A stretch of DNA of 64,000 nt from the NCBI GenBank assembly GCA_021778845.1, contig JAJYBU010000002.1, positions 62,001 to 126,000 of the forward strand, given 5' to 3'. A program made the position numbers and the translations under genes. A model generated the notes under the pieces. That model was not told where the DNA came from and searched no databases. It was given only the letters and a program-made list of their open reading frames with translations. Origin of the DNA: Acidobacteriota bacterium (GTDB lineage: Bacteria; Acidobacteriota; Terriglobia; Terriglobales; Acidobacteriaceae). Below, one piece after another: positions 36,619 through 45,309 of the stretch; within the stretch, counting starts at the first letter, position 1; the number at the start of each line of letters is the position of its first letter.

Positions 36619-37287
36619 TCAGAGCGTTGTCAGCGTGATCAAAAGACCGCCGGGCAAGGTTTGAGCGCGAACATCATCGAGCGACTGCACAATCCAGGTT
36701 GCACCAGCGGCGCGCAACTGCTCCTCGCTATGCGAGCCCAGAACACCCAGCACGCGACAGCCTGCTGCAACCCCCGCGCCTACGCCGCTGGGCGCATCTT
36801 CCACCACAATGCAGGCAGCAGGGGCAGCTTGAATCAGATCCGCACCGCGTCGATAAGGCTCTGGGTCTGGCTTGCCGCGTTCGACCATGTCACCGCTGAT
36901 GATCCGTTCCGGCAAGGGTAGTTCCGCTGCCTTCAATCGCCCCAGCAGTAGCCGGTACGTCGCTGAAGTAACAATCGCCCAACGCTCCGGCGGAAGGCTC
37001 TCCAGCAGCGCGCGCGCTCCGGGAAGCACCTGCAGGTCGGCTACGTCCTCGATCTCCATGTCCTCGATCAACTTCAACCCTTCGGCTACATCCAACTCCG
37101 GCGCCAACTGCGCAATCAGGTCGACTGCGCGGGTTCCATGCTCAATCCGGATGGTTGCGGCATTGGGTAGACCGTAGTGCTCAGCCCAGCGGGACCAGCA
37201 GCGATTCACGCTGCCAATAGAGCTGATCAGCACGCCGTCCATGTCGAAAAGAATGCCCGCGGCCTCGACAGTCACCAGCCCGCTCAA
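36619..37287 (-). CDS. HAD-superfamily sugar-phosphatase-like hydrolase
   Basis: The best start is a TTG at 37287, giving 222 residues, because GGAG lies seven bases upstream inside the phosphohexomutase gene and the TTGA overlaps that gene's stop; a GTG at 37275 is the alternative. The HAD motifs are FDMDGVLISS (I), IVTSATY (II) and the lysine/acid motifs in RGKPDPEPY and VVEDAPSGVGAG (III/IV). It is the small HAD-IA type that dephosphorylates sugar phosphates. Being third after manC and the mutase, it may act on a mannose or hexose phosphate, which is inference. Confidence 0.8.
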   Translation of the reverse strand: MSGLVTVEAAGILFDMDGVLISSIGSVNRCWSRWAEHYGLPNAATIRIEHGTRAVDLIAQLAPELDVAEGLKLIEDMEIEDVADLQVLPGARALLESLPPERWAIVTSATYRLLLGRLKAAELPLPERIISGDMVERGKPDPEPYRRGADLIQAAPAACIVVEDAPSGVGAGVAAGCRVLGVLGSHSEEQLRAAGATWIVQSLDDVRAQTLPGGLLITLTTL

Positions 37288-38717
37288 GCGGCGTCTCCGC
37301 GCAGCACGAAAGTTCTTGCGGCCTCGAGCACCTGCTGGACGCTCTCTATGCTGCAACTCTCGCAATAGACACGCAGCAGCGGCTCGGTGCCGCTGGCGCG
37401 CAGCAGCAACCACGTCTCCGCAGCGTTGGGCTTGCCGGCACAGGCGGGGTTGTCGAGGAAGAACTTGATGCCGTCGAGGGTCTCCACGCGCAGCACGCGC
37501 AGCCCGGCAAAATCTCTCACGCCAGCGCGAGCCCTGCGAATCGCCGACTGCTTCAGGTCGTCGCTGATGTGCATGTCGATGCGTCCGTACTGGTGCTCTC
37601 CGTACTCCTGCTGCAGCGCAGCGACAAGTTCTCCGAGCGTCATGTGCTCGTCGGCCATCACATTCGCGATTAGCAGGCTGTTCAACAGGCCGTCGCGCTC
37701 GGGCAGATGCCTGCTGATGCCGATGCCGCCTGACTCTTCGCCACCGACGAGAATCTCGCGTTCCAACATGAGGTCAACCACATACTTGAATCCGATGCCG
37801 TGCTCGATTAACTTGCGGCCATACTTCACAGCAATGCGATCGAGCATCTTCGTTGTATTGAATGCTCGCGTCACGTCTCCTGGCCACTGCTTGCGCTTCA
37901 GCAGCCATTGCAGAATGACAGCGAAGATCTTGTGCGCATCGACGACATTTCCGTGCTCATCGACAGCGCCGATGCGGTCCGCGTCGCCGTCGGTGATAAG
38001 GCCAGCATCGCAATGCTCGGCGACCACCGCTTCCTGTGTCGCAGCAATGTGGGGCAGGATCGGCTCAGGATTGATGCCTGGAAATGCAGGGTTCAACTCA
38101 CTGCGAAACTCGACGAACGGAATGCCTGCACGCGCAAAGATTCCCGCGATGTATCCCTTCCCTGCACCGTACATCGTGTCGATCAGGAATCGATAGCCCG
38201 ACTCCTTGATGGCCTTGAGATCAACGAACGCTTCGAGCGCTGCAATGTAGGGCGCAGAAAAATCTACCTCCTCGATAGCAGACGGGGTCTCGGCCAACGG
38301 CAGCGGCTTCAGTAGATAGCTTTCGATCGACGCGATGATGGCGGGACTGCCCGACCCACCGTAGCTCGCCTTGTACTTCACGCCATTCCACTCGGCCGGA
38401 TTGTGGCTTGAAGTAATCATCACGCCGCCGGCAGCTTTGCGACCGCGCACCGCAAACGAGAGTTCTGGTGTGGGCGTAATCTTACTCGCCAGCGCAACGG
38501 GAATGCCTGCGCACGCGAGCACCTCCGCAACAACACGCGCAAACGACTTCGATCCAAAGCGCGTGTCATAACCAACACAAACGCCGGCCTTCGCGTCCTC
38601 ATGCTCGAGCACGTAGTGCGCAATGGCACGTGCGGCCACGCGCACATTCTCATATGTAAAGTCGTCGGCGATGATGCCGCGCCAGCCATCGGTTCCAAAC
38701 TTAACCACTGTGCTCAA
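37284..38717 (-). CDS. Phosphoglucomutase/phosphomannomutase
   Basis: The alpha-D-phosphohexomutase motifs are all present: FGTDGWRG at the N-terminus, the phosphoserine loop TSSHNPAEWNG near residue 100, the metal loop DGDADRIG near 240, the sugar loop GGEESGGIG near 325 and the phosphate loop RASGTEPLLRVY near 440. The enzyme interconverts hexose-6-phosphate and hexose-1-phosphate. Next to manC it most likely supplies mannose-1-phosphate. The start is uncertain: TTG at 38717 overlaps the manC stop (TTGA), GTG at 38708 is the alternative, and both have weak ribosome sites. Length is 477 residues from the TTG. Confidence 0.88.
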   Translation of the reverse strand: MSTVVKFGTDGWRGIIADDFTYENVRVAARAIAHYVLEHEDAKAGVCVGYDTRFGSKSFARVVAEVLACAGIPVALASKITPTPELSFAVRGRKAAGGVMITSSHNPAEWNGVKYKASYGGSGSPAIIASIESYLLKPLPLAETPSAIEEVDFSAPYIAALEAFVDLKAIKESGYRFLIDTMYGAGKGYIAGIFARAGIPFVEFRSELNPAFPGINPEPILPHIAATQEAVVAEHCDAGLITDGDADRIGAVDEHGNVVDAHKIFAVILQWLLKRKQWPGDVTRAFNTTKMLDRIAVKYGRKLIEHGIGFKYVVDLMLEREILVGGEESGGIGISRHLPERDGLLNSLLIANVMADEHMTLGELVAALQQEYGEHQYGRIDMHISDDLKQSAIRRARAGVRDFAGLRVLRVETLDGIKFFLDNPACAGKPNAAETWLLLRASGTEPLLRVYCESCSIESVQQVLEAARTFVLRGDAA

Positions 38718-39862
38718 ATTAGATCCGTTCTGCCCAGGCTCTTGAGTTCCTTCACCACTTTGCCCACATCCTGCGAGCCCTGGCGCGTGGTGATCAACAT
38801 CGCATCCTCGGTTTCGACGACGACAATATCTTTCACTCCCACCAGCGCCACCATCTTGTTTGGTGCAAAGACGTAGCAGCCTGTTGACTCGACCTGCACC
38901 GTATTCTGCGCCTCGATGACGTTCTGGTTTTTGCACTCCCGCGTCTCCGCGAGGTGCTCATGAAGCGCTGCCCACGAGCCTAGATCGTTCCAAGCGAAGT
39001 CCGCCGGGAGGCAGTACAACTCCGACGCGCCCTCGCCTTTCGCAGAACGCGGCTCGAGGATCGCATAGTCGATCGAGATCGACTCACACTGGGGATACAG
39101 ATCGGCGTACACCGCCTCAAATGCAGGCGTTCCCCACGCTGCTGCAATCTTGTCCAGCAGCGGCGCCATCGCCGGCGAGTGCTCGCGGACAGCGTCGCAC
39201 AGCGTCTTCGCGCTCCATAAAAACATTCCGCTGTTCCATACGTAATTTCCTGAGCGCACGAATTTTCTTGCGCGGGCGCGATCGGGCTTTTCGGTAAATC
39301 TGCGCACACGGCGCACGGGAATAGCCTCGCCGCCTACTGTGGTTGGGGTCACCGCCTCGCCGAGTTCGATGTAGCCGTAGCCAGTCTCGTCTCGCGTGGG
39401 TGGGACGCCTAGCACTACAATCTTCGAGCCCGATGCCGCGAGTTTGATCCCCGCACGCAGAATCATGTGAAAGCGTGCGACGTTGCCAATCGTGTGGTCC
39501 GAGGGAAATATTCCGATGACACTTTCGGGATCTTCGCGCTCCAGCAAAAACGCCGCCAGAGCGCAGGCTGGTGCGGTATTGCGCGACTCCGGCTCGCACA
39601 GAATGCGGTTTTGAGGTATCTCGGGCAACTGCCCCGTGATCGTGGAGCAGAGCACATCGTTCGTGATTACCCAGACGGCGAGATCCTGCATGACATCGTC
39701 GAGGCGCGCGACGGTCTGCTGAATCATGGTGCGGTCGCCGTCCAGTTGCAGCACTTGCTTGGCTCGGGCACGCCGGCTGCGAGGCCAGAATCTCGTCCCA
39801 CTACCACCCGCGAGCACCACCGCCGCAAATGGATGCCGGGTCTTCATCGTTGCTGAGGACAT
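38714..39862 (-). CDS. manC: Mannose-1-phosphate guanylyltransferase
   Basis: From the ATG at 39862 (GGAG upstream) the protein has 382 residues; the longer open frame upstream is antisense to the aminotransferase and not real. Signature motifs are VVLAGGSGTRFWPRSR near residue 13 and RRFTEKPD near 178, with FPSDH near 120 and DYAILEPRS near 265. It makes GDP-mannose from GTP and mannose-1-phosphate for polysaccharides and glycolipids. The C-terminal isomerase domain of bifunctional AlgA/ManC enzymes is absent, so a separate ManA is expected. It heads the manC-mutase-HAD operon. Confidence 0.9.
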   Translation of the reverse strand: MSSATMKTRHPFAAVVLAGGSGTRFWPRSRRARAKQVLQLDGDRTMIQQTVARLDDVMQDLAVWVITNDVLCSTITGQLPEIPQNRILCEPESRNTAPACALAAFLLEREDPESVIGIFPSDHTIGNVARFHMILRAGIKLAASGSKIVVLGVPPTRDETGYGYIELGEAVTPTTVGGEAIPVRRVRRFTEKPDRARARKFVRSGNYVWNSGMFLWSAKTLCDAVREHSPAMAPLLDKIAAAWGTPAFEAVYADLYPQCESISIDYAILEPRSAKGEGASELYCLPADFAWNDLGSWAALHEHLAETRECKNQNVIEAQNTVQVESTGCYVFAPNKMVALVGVKDIVVVETEDAMLITTRQGSQDVGKVVKELKSLGRTDLI

Positions 39863-39884
39863 ACATCTCCATCCCACATTGCAA

Positions 39885-39911
39885 AGGCCGTCCCCATGGT
39901 TGGGACGGCCT
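39885..39911 (-). terminator. Rho-independent-like terminator after the aminotransferase gene
   Basis: A 10-bp perfect inverted repeat, AGGCCGTCCC and GGGACGGCCT, with a 7-base loop lies 13 bp past the aminotransferase stop and 23 bp before the manC start. On the minus strand it is followed by a short TTT. It would separate the two transcription units. Confidence 0.65.
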
Positions 39912-39924
39912 CTGTGCCTTACGT

Positions 39925-41121
39925 TCAGCCAAGTTTCGCGAAGAACTCGCGCATGCGTTCGATACCCTTGTCGATCACGTCTCCCGACACCGCATAAGAG
40001 AGCCGGATGTGGGCGTCGGTTCCAAAAGCCTCGCCTGGTACCACCACCACGTGCGCCTCGCTGAGCAGCCGGGCCGCGATGTCCGAAGCAGATTTGATTC
40101 CGCCCTTGCCGATGAATGCGCTCACGTTTGGATAGACGTAGAACGCTCCCTCGGGCACCGTGCAGGTGAGTCCGGGAATGGTCTTGAAGCCCTCCAGCAC
40201 TCGGTCGCGCAGCTTGATGTAGTCTGCACACATCTCCGCGACGCAGGCCTGCGAGCCCGTCAGCGCCGCAATTGAAGCGCGCTGCACCATGCTGGCGGCG
40301 TTCGAGGTGCTCTGCGACTGGAGCTTGCTCATCGCCGAGATGACCTGCTTCGGCCCTAGCGCAAAGCCCGCGCGCCAGCCAGTCATCGCATAGGTCTTGG
40401 AGAGCGATCCGAGAACGACTACATGCTCCTTGCAGTCGGTGAAGGTGCCGCCGCTGACGATCTTGCCGGTGAAGTTCAGATAGACGTAGCACTCGTCGAG
40501 CAGCAGGTAGATGCCATGCGCGTGGGCGAGACGAACGATCGCCTCAAGGTCCTCGGGGCTCACTACCGCGCCCGACGGGTTCGACGGCGTATTGAGGATG
40601 ATGACCTTGGTCCGAGGCGTGATGGCCGCCTCAATCATCCTGGCAGTGATGCGGAAGTTCTCCCGCTCGTCGCTCTCAACGAAGACCACCTTGCCGCCCG
40701 CATACTGGATGATGTCCTTGAAGCTGACCCAGTAGGGCACAGGCAGGATCACCTCGTCGCCGTGGTCCACCAGCACCTGGACGGCGTTGAACAGCGCCAG
40801 TTTTCCGCCAGTGGTGAAGACGCACTCCTCCACCGTGTAATTGGTTCCGAAGTCCGCAGCGTGGCGGTCGACGATCGCCTTGCGCACCTCAGGCGTGCCC
40901 GCAACGGCAGTGTAGCGGGTGACGTTGGCATTGATGGCTGCAATGGCCGCGTCCTTGATGTGCTGCGGCGTGGCGAAGTGCGGCTCGCCCGCGCCGAAGT
41001 CGGCGAGATCGATGCCCTGCGCCTTCAGCTTGAGCGCTTCGGCGGTGATGGCCATGGTGGCCGAAACTTCGATACGGTTGATGCGATCGGTCAATACCTT
41101 TGTAACAGTCGCTGTACTCAT
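39925..41121 (-). CDS. Class I aspartate-type aminotransferase
   Basis: The 398-residue PLP enzyme shows the type I fold landmarks: ADFGAGEPHFATP near residue 40 (substrate-binding Gly region), YTAVAGTPEVRKAI near 70, PYWVSF near 125, the Asn/Pro motif NTPSNPSGAV near 177 and the PLP lysine in SLSKTYAMTGWRAG near 237, with the conserved Arg in the C-terminal domain. It most resembles aspartate aminotransferases of the Thermus/Bacillus (Ib) group, which move amino groups between aspartate and 2-oxoglutarate and may also use prephenate. Exact specificity cannot be fixed here. Confidence 0.88.
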   Translation of the reverse strand: MSTATVTKVLTDRINRIEVSATMAITAEALKLKAQGIDLADFGAGEPHFATPQHIKDAAIAAINANVTRYTAVAGTPEVRKAIVDRHAADFGTNYTVEECVFTTGGKLALFNAVQVLVDHGDEVILPVPYWVSFKDIIQYAGGKVVFVESDERENFRITARMIEAAITPRTKVIILNTPSNPSGAVVSPEDLEAIVRLAHAHGIYLLLDECYVYLNFTGKIVSGGTFTDCKEHVVVLGSLSKTYAMTGWRAGFALGPKQVISAMSKLQSQSTSNAASMVQRASIAALTGSQACVAEMCADYIKLRDRVLEGFKTIPGLTCTVPEGAFYVYPNVSAFIGKGGIKSASDIAARLLSEAHVVVVPGEAFGTDAHIRLSYAVSGDVIDKGIERMREFFAKLG

Positions 41122-41167
41122 GTCTATAGTCTTTCAGATTTCGGGCTGGATAGAAAGAGGGTTCCGG

Positions 41168-41812
41168 CTACCGGGGTGGCGTGCGTTTGCGGACCACCCA
41201 GGTCGTCATGCAGCGGTAATCCTGCACGATTGTGGTCTTCAGCGGGTCGACCAGTACCCCGTTCATCTGGTCGGTCATACGCAGCAGCATCGCTTGATCC
41301 ACTAGAAACCACTCCGACCCATCGCCCACCCGATAGACGTTTCCGCGCAGCCGCTCGAAGTCCATCCCAATCCTCGACCCGAGGCGGCAGAAGAGCATTC
41401 CGCCTGGTCGCAGCACCCTCCACAACTCCTCCACCATGGCCAGAAAGTGCTGTTCGTCCCGCGCGAAGTGCAGCACGGAGTTGCAGATCACTACATCGGC
41501 AAACACATCCGGGAAATCCATGTGCTCGATTGCGCCCACACGGAAGTTCTCCGCTGGAAGCACAGGAGCCAACTCTCCGGCCAGCGCACGAACGTGCTCT
41601 ACACCCGCTTCGCTGGCGTCCAGAGCAAAGACCTCGCAGCCTTCGCGGAGCAGGTGTACCAGATTGCGGCCGTATCCACATCCCGCGTCGAGCACCCGCA
41701 TTCCCGGCACGATATTTCCGCGTAGAATCTGGTCGAAGACGTAAATGTCAATTTGGCCAAACTGATCCTGGAGGCTGAGGCGCGGTGCGGCCGGTTGCTG
41801 CGATTCCGTCAC
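41168..41812 (-). CDS. Class I SAM-dependent methyltransferase
   Basis: The 214-residue protein has the SAM-binding motif VLDAGCGYGRNLVHL near residue 40, the acidic motif II in VFALDAS near 61 and motif IV-like VVICNSVLHFARD near 105; LWRVLRPGGMLFCRLG gives the post-motif helix and strand. The acceptor is unknown. The start is GTG at 41812, overlapping the coaD stop (GTGA), so it is translated after coaD. CoaD neighbours in many genomes include small methyltransferases such as RsmD; this protein lacks the RsmD NPPY motif, so it is a different one. Confidence 0.82.
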   Translation of the reverse strand: MTESQQPAAPRLSLQDQFGQIDIYVFDQILRGNIVPGMRVLDAGCGYGRNLVHLLREGCEVFALDASEAGVEHVRALAGELAPVLPAENFRVGAIEHMDFPDVFADVVICNSVLHFARDEQHFLAMVEELWRVLRPGGMLFCRLGSRIGMDFERLRGNVYRVGDGSEWFLVDQAMLLRMTDQMNGVLVDPLKTTIVQDYRCMTTWVVRKRTPPR

Positions 41813-42330
41813 GAGATCTTCCCCAGCGCCTTGCGCTTCAGGCGCTGCATCACGTTGGGCGGCACCATGGAAGAAACATCGCCGCCAAGTTCAAAGACTC
41901 CCTTGACCAGTCGTGAGCTGACGTAGGTATAACGCTCGCCGGGAATCATGAACAGCGTCTCAATCTCCGGATCGAGCTTGCGGTTCATCATCGCCATCTG
42001 CAGTTCGTACTCATAGTCCGAGACGGCGCGGATGCCGCGCAACACAGCCTTGGCTCCCTGTGCCTTGGCAAAGTCCACCAGCAGCCCGTCGAAGGTGCTG
42101 ATCCAGACGTTCGGAATCTCGGTTGTCGCCTCGCGCAGCATCTGCTCGCGCTCCAGGAAGGTGAACAGAGGCTTGCCCTTGCCCGATCCGCCCTGCTCCG
42201 AGTTCCGATGCACGGCCACGACCAGTTCATCGACAATCTTGGCAGCGCGCGCAATCAGGTCGAGATGTCCGTTGGTCAGTGGATCGAACGTCCCGGGATA
42301 GATGACTTTGGTTTTCTTGGTTCTTAGCAT
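41809..42330 (-). CDS. coaD: Phosphopantetheine adenylyltransferase
   Basis: This 173-residue enzyme carries VIYPGTFDPLTNGHLDLI near residue 8, the nucleotidyltransferase motif with T/HxGH, plus LRGIRAVSDYEYELQMAMMN near 89 and YTYVSSRLVK near 125. It joins phosphopantetheine and ATP to dephospho-CoA, the penultimate step of coenzyme A synthesis. The ATG at 42330 gives the usual family start; a GTG at 42354 would add eight residues and has no ribosome site. It lies 46 bp downstream of hldD. Confidence 0.93.
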   Translation of the reverse strand: MLRTKKTKVIYPGTFDPLTNGHLDLIARAAKIVDELVVAVHRNSEQGGSGKGKPLFTFLEREQMLREATTEIPNVWISTFDGLLVDFAKAQGAKAVLRGIRAVSDYEYELQMAMMNRKLDPEIETLFMIPGERYTYVSSRLVKGVFELGGDVSSMVPPNVMQRLKRKALGKIS

Positions 42331-42375
42331 CGCTCCGCCAGAATACTCGTTCACGCTGCTGACGGGGTCAAAAAC

Positions 42376-43389
42376 TTATCCCTCGCGCGGAAGATAGTAA
42401 CTGGTAATGTACTCGCGCACGCCGTCTTCCAGACTGGTAAAGGGTTTAGTGTAGCCAGCCGCCCGCAGCTTCGCATCGCTGGCCTCGGTAAAGTACTGGT
42501 ACTTCCCCTGCAACTGCTGCGGCATCTCGATGAACTCAATTCTGGGCGGCAATCCCATGGCGCTGAACACCGCCGTCACCAGGTCGATCCAGGTACGAGC
42601 CTTGCCCGTTCCGCAGTTGAACAAGCCTCCAGGCGCATCGGCGGGCTGCAGGGCGAAGTGCAACGTTACGTCAACCGCATCCTTAACATAAATAAAGTCG
42701 CGCATCTGCTCGCCATCGTTATATTCGGGACGGTAGCTCTTGAAGAGCTTCACCACGCCGGTTTCACGAATCTGCTTGTAACTCTTCGACACCACCGAGC
42801 GCATGTCGTCCTTGTGGTCCTCGTAGGGCCCGAAGACGTTGAAGTACTTCAGCCCCACGATATTTGGGGCGTCCGTCTCGTGCGATCGATCGGCGGAGGG
42901 GTTGAAGAGGCGATGCTTCAGTGCCCAAAGGTCGAACATGTGCTTGGAGTAGCCATACATATTCAACGGTTTCAGCGACGGGGTCGCGGCATCAGCATCG
43001 TCATAACCCTGCGCCCCATCGCCATAGGTCGCAGCGCTGGACGCATACACAAAGCGAATCTCGTTGGCCAGCGCCCAGTTACACAGCACGCGAGTGTACT
43101 GATAGTTGTTGCGCAGCAGATATCCTGCGTCCTTCTCGGTGGTCGCACTGCACGCCCCAAGGTGGATCACCGACCTTGCATTGACAAATGCTCCGTCTTC
43201 AATCAACCCGAGAAACTCCTCCGGCGAGACGATATCTTCAAAGCGCAGGCCGAGCAGATTTTTCCACTTTTCGTCCTTACCCAGTTCATCGACGAGGATG
43301 ATCTCGTCCTCTCCGCGTGCGTTCAACTCGGCAACCATACTGCGCCCAATGAACCCTGCAGCTCCCGTTACAACAATCGGCCTTGCCAT
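42376..43389 (-). CDS. hldD: ADP-L-glycero-D-manno-heptose 6-epimerase
   Basis: The 337-residue extended short-chain dehydrogenase has the NADP-binding start IVVTGAAGFIGRSMVAEL, ILVDELG after the second strand, a Ser in ASSAATYGD near 119 and the YxxxK motif in MYGYSKHMFD near 143. HldD-type features are LGACSATTEKD near 77 and YFNVFGPYEDHKDDM near 184. It epimerises ADP-D-glycero-D-manno-heptose for the lipopolysaccharide inner core. Together with kdsB it shows a heptose/Kdo core. It is divergent from a decayed cytochrome gene. Confidence 0.92.
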   Translation of the reverse strand: MARPIVVTGAAGFIGRSMVAELNARGEDEIILVDELGKDEKWKNLLGLRFEDIVSPEEFLGLIEDGAFVNARSVIHLGACSATTEKDAGYLLRNNYQYTRVLCNWALANEIRFVYASSAATYGDGAQGYDDADAATPSLKPLNMYGYSKHMFDLWALKHRLFNPSADRSHETDAPNIVGLKYFNVFGPYEDHKDDMRSVVSKSYKQIRETGVVKLFKSYRPEYNDGEQMRDFIYVKDAVDVTLHFALQPADAPGGLFNCGTGKARTWIDLVTAVFSAMGLPPRIEFIEMPQQLQGKYQYFTEASDAKLRAAGYTKPFTSLEDGVREYITSYYLPREG

Positions 43390-43531
43390 CGACAGACTCT
43401 CTCCCCGTGCAGCTTCGCACGTTATCTCTCTGATACTACCCGCACATCACCGCCAGCTGCAGATGGAACGGCGTATATTGCGTCGTGATCGAAACTGTAC
43501 GATGATGCTATCGGCACAAAGGAGCACTTCT

Positions 43532-43851
43532 GTGAACATGAATCTGCGAAATGCGGCAATCCTTAGCTTAGCCGCAACGCTGGTCACGCCGGCATTCGCA
43601 CAGGACAATAGTGTGGATACCTGCAAACGAAGTATCAGATGTGCCACGGGGTAGACGGCATGGGCATGACACCGGCAGGCAAGGCCCTGAAGGCTGCGTC
43701 TTTCAAGACACCGGCGCTGGTGAATTCTTCAGACTCTGACCTGATCATCGCGGTCAAGAATGGCAAGAACAAGATGTCCGCCTATGCCGGCCAGCTCTCC
43801 GATGCGCAGATCCAGTCCATCATGAGCTATATTTGCACGATTCAGATGTAG
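43532..43851 (+). pseudogene. Decayed class I cytochrome c gene (frameshift plus lost haem Cys)
   Basis: A GTG at 43532 with AAAGGAG upstream opens a frame with a normal signal peptide (AAILSLAATLVTPAFAQDN), which runs into a TAG after about 40 codons. From 43624 the next frame reads TKYQMCHGVDGMGMTPAG, continues with KNKMSAYAGQLSDAQIQSI and stops at 43851. This is a small cytochrome c split by a one-base deletion near 43620-43626. The first Cys of CxxCH is also Tyr (TAT for TGT), so haem attachment is lost even if the frame is restored. Total length would be about 106 residues. Confidence 0.75.
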
Positions 43852-43892
43852 GTAACTCCGACAAGTAAAGCAAGGGGGCTCAGGGCAGGATT

Positions 43893-45302
43893 ATGGCCAA
43901 GGATCGGATCCTCGCATGCCAGCACTCGCTTGATGTGCTCGCCCGTGCGATTTTCACTCAAGCGCTCGCAGAGTGCAGCATCGAACGGGCCTTCGGACAA
44001 AAGATCCGCATCACGAATGCGGCGGACGGCACGGTCAGGCTTGGCCTCGGGGACGGAGTCGTCGATCTGGCACGCGTAGCACAGGTGCGCATCATCGCGA
44101 TCGGAAAAGCCGCGGGAACCCTGCTCGCGGCCCTGCTTCCGCGCCTACCGCTGCCTGCTCCGTGTGATGTTCAGGGCGTGTTGATCGCGCCCAAATCTCC
44201 TCCCCAACTGCCGATGGGATTTCAATTCTTTGCTGGGGGCCATCCCCTTCCCAATGAGGCGTCGTTCGACGGCGCGCGCGCGATCTTGTCCATGCTGAAC
44301 GAAGTGCCCAAGGTCAAGTCGAGTGTCGCCGAGTCGCTCTGCTTGTTTCTAGTCAGCGGCGGTGCCTCGGCGATGATGGAGCTCCCTCTCGACCCCACGA
44401 TTACGCTTGAGGACACCATCGCCTTTCACCGCATGCTGGTGCACAGCGGTGCCTCCATCGCGGAAATGAACTGTGTTCGCAAGCACTTCTCGGCAGTAAA
44501 AGGGGGACGCCTTGCCGCAGCCGCGCAGGGAGCCGAGTGCTTCTCGATCGTCGTATCCGACGTGCCTGCAGGTCATCTCGATAGCATCGCGTCTGGCCCG
44601 ACGGTGCCGGACACCTCCACGCTGGCGGAGTGCCGCGAGATTCTCCAACGCTACAAACTGCTCGAGCGCTTCCCTGCCTCTGTGCGGCAGTTCTTTACCT
44701 CCGCCGATCTGCCCGAAACCCCGAAGCCGCAAGACCTCGTGACGCATTCTCTGATGCTGCTCGATGCGGGCGACCTGGCCGATGCTGCGCGTAAGCATGC
44801 GGAGCAACTTGGATTCCACGTGGTGATCGATAATACCTGCGACGACTGGGACTACCGCGCCGCATCGGAGTACCTGCTGACGCGCCTGCGCGCGCTGCGC
44901 CGTGAGCAGGCGCGCGTGTGCCTGGTTTCTGTCGGAGAAGTCGCCGTCTCGGCAGCCAACGACAGCCTGATTGTTTCCGGGAACGGAGGCCGCAACCAAC
45001 ACTTTGCGCTGTACACGGCCACGCAACTCGAACCCAGCGACGCACCGATCGCAGTGCTATCGGCGGGTTCCGACGGCATCGACGGCAATAGCACGGCGGC
45101 AGGAGCAGTAATCGACGAGCATACGCTGAGCAGCCCCGACATTGGAGCGGAAGGAAGAAGCGTCGAGCAGTTGCGAACCGAAGCCGATGCGGCTTTGCAG
45201 CAGTTCTGTTCCTTCCCGTTTCTACAGAGCAGAGGGGCTATCCTGACGACCGGCCCGACGGGAAACAACCTTCGCGACCTGCGCCTCCTGCTGGCTGAAT
45301 AG
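43893..45302 (+). CDS. Glycerate 2-kinase (DUF4147/MOFRL type)
   Basis: The 469-residue protein has the N-terminal DUF4147 domain (AIGKAAGTLLAAL near residue 70, GGHPLPNEAS near 114, LVSGGASAMMELP near 151, HSGASIAEMNCVRKHFSA near 189) and a C-terminal MOFRL domain (VCLVSVGEV, SGNGGRNQHFALY, SAGSDGIDGNSTAAGAV). This is the GckA/TtuD class that makes 2-phosphoglycerate from D-glycerate. It handles glycerate from sugar-acid or hydroxypyruvate breakdown. It converges on rraA with 7 bp between stops, next to a set of sugar-catabolism genes. Confidence 0.9.
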   Translation: MAKDRILACQHSLDVLARAIFTQALAECSIERAFGQKIRITNAADGTVRLGLGDGVVDLARVAQVRIIAIGKAAGTLLAALLPRLPLPAPCDVQGVLIAPKSPPQLPMGFQFFAGGHPLPNEASFDGARAILSMLNEVPKVKSSVAESLCLFLVSGGASAMMELPLDPTITLEDTIAFHRMLVHSGASIAEMNCVRKHFSAVKGGRLAAAAQGAECFSIVVSDVPAGHLDSIASGPTVPDTSTLAECREILQRYKLLERFPASVRQFFTSADLPETPKPQDLVTHSLMLLDAGDLADAARKHAEQLGFHVVIDNTCDDWDYRAASEYLLTRLRALRREQARVCLVSVGEVAVSAANDSLIVSGNGGRNQHFALYTATQLEPSDAPIAVLSAGSDGIDGNSTAAGAVIDEHTLSSPDIGAEGRSVEQLRTEADAALQQFCSFPFLQSRGAILTTGPTGNNLRDLRLLLAE

Positions 45303-45309
45303 CCCCCGA

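Noticed and set aside
38714-40492. 592-codon version of manC
   Set aside because: The first 210 codons are antisense to the aminotransferase; the real N-terminus with the GGSGTRFWPR motif begins at 39862.
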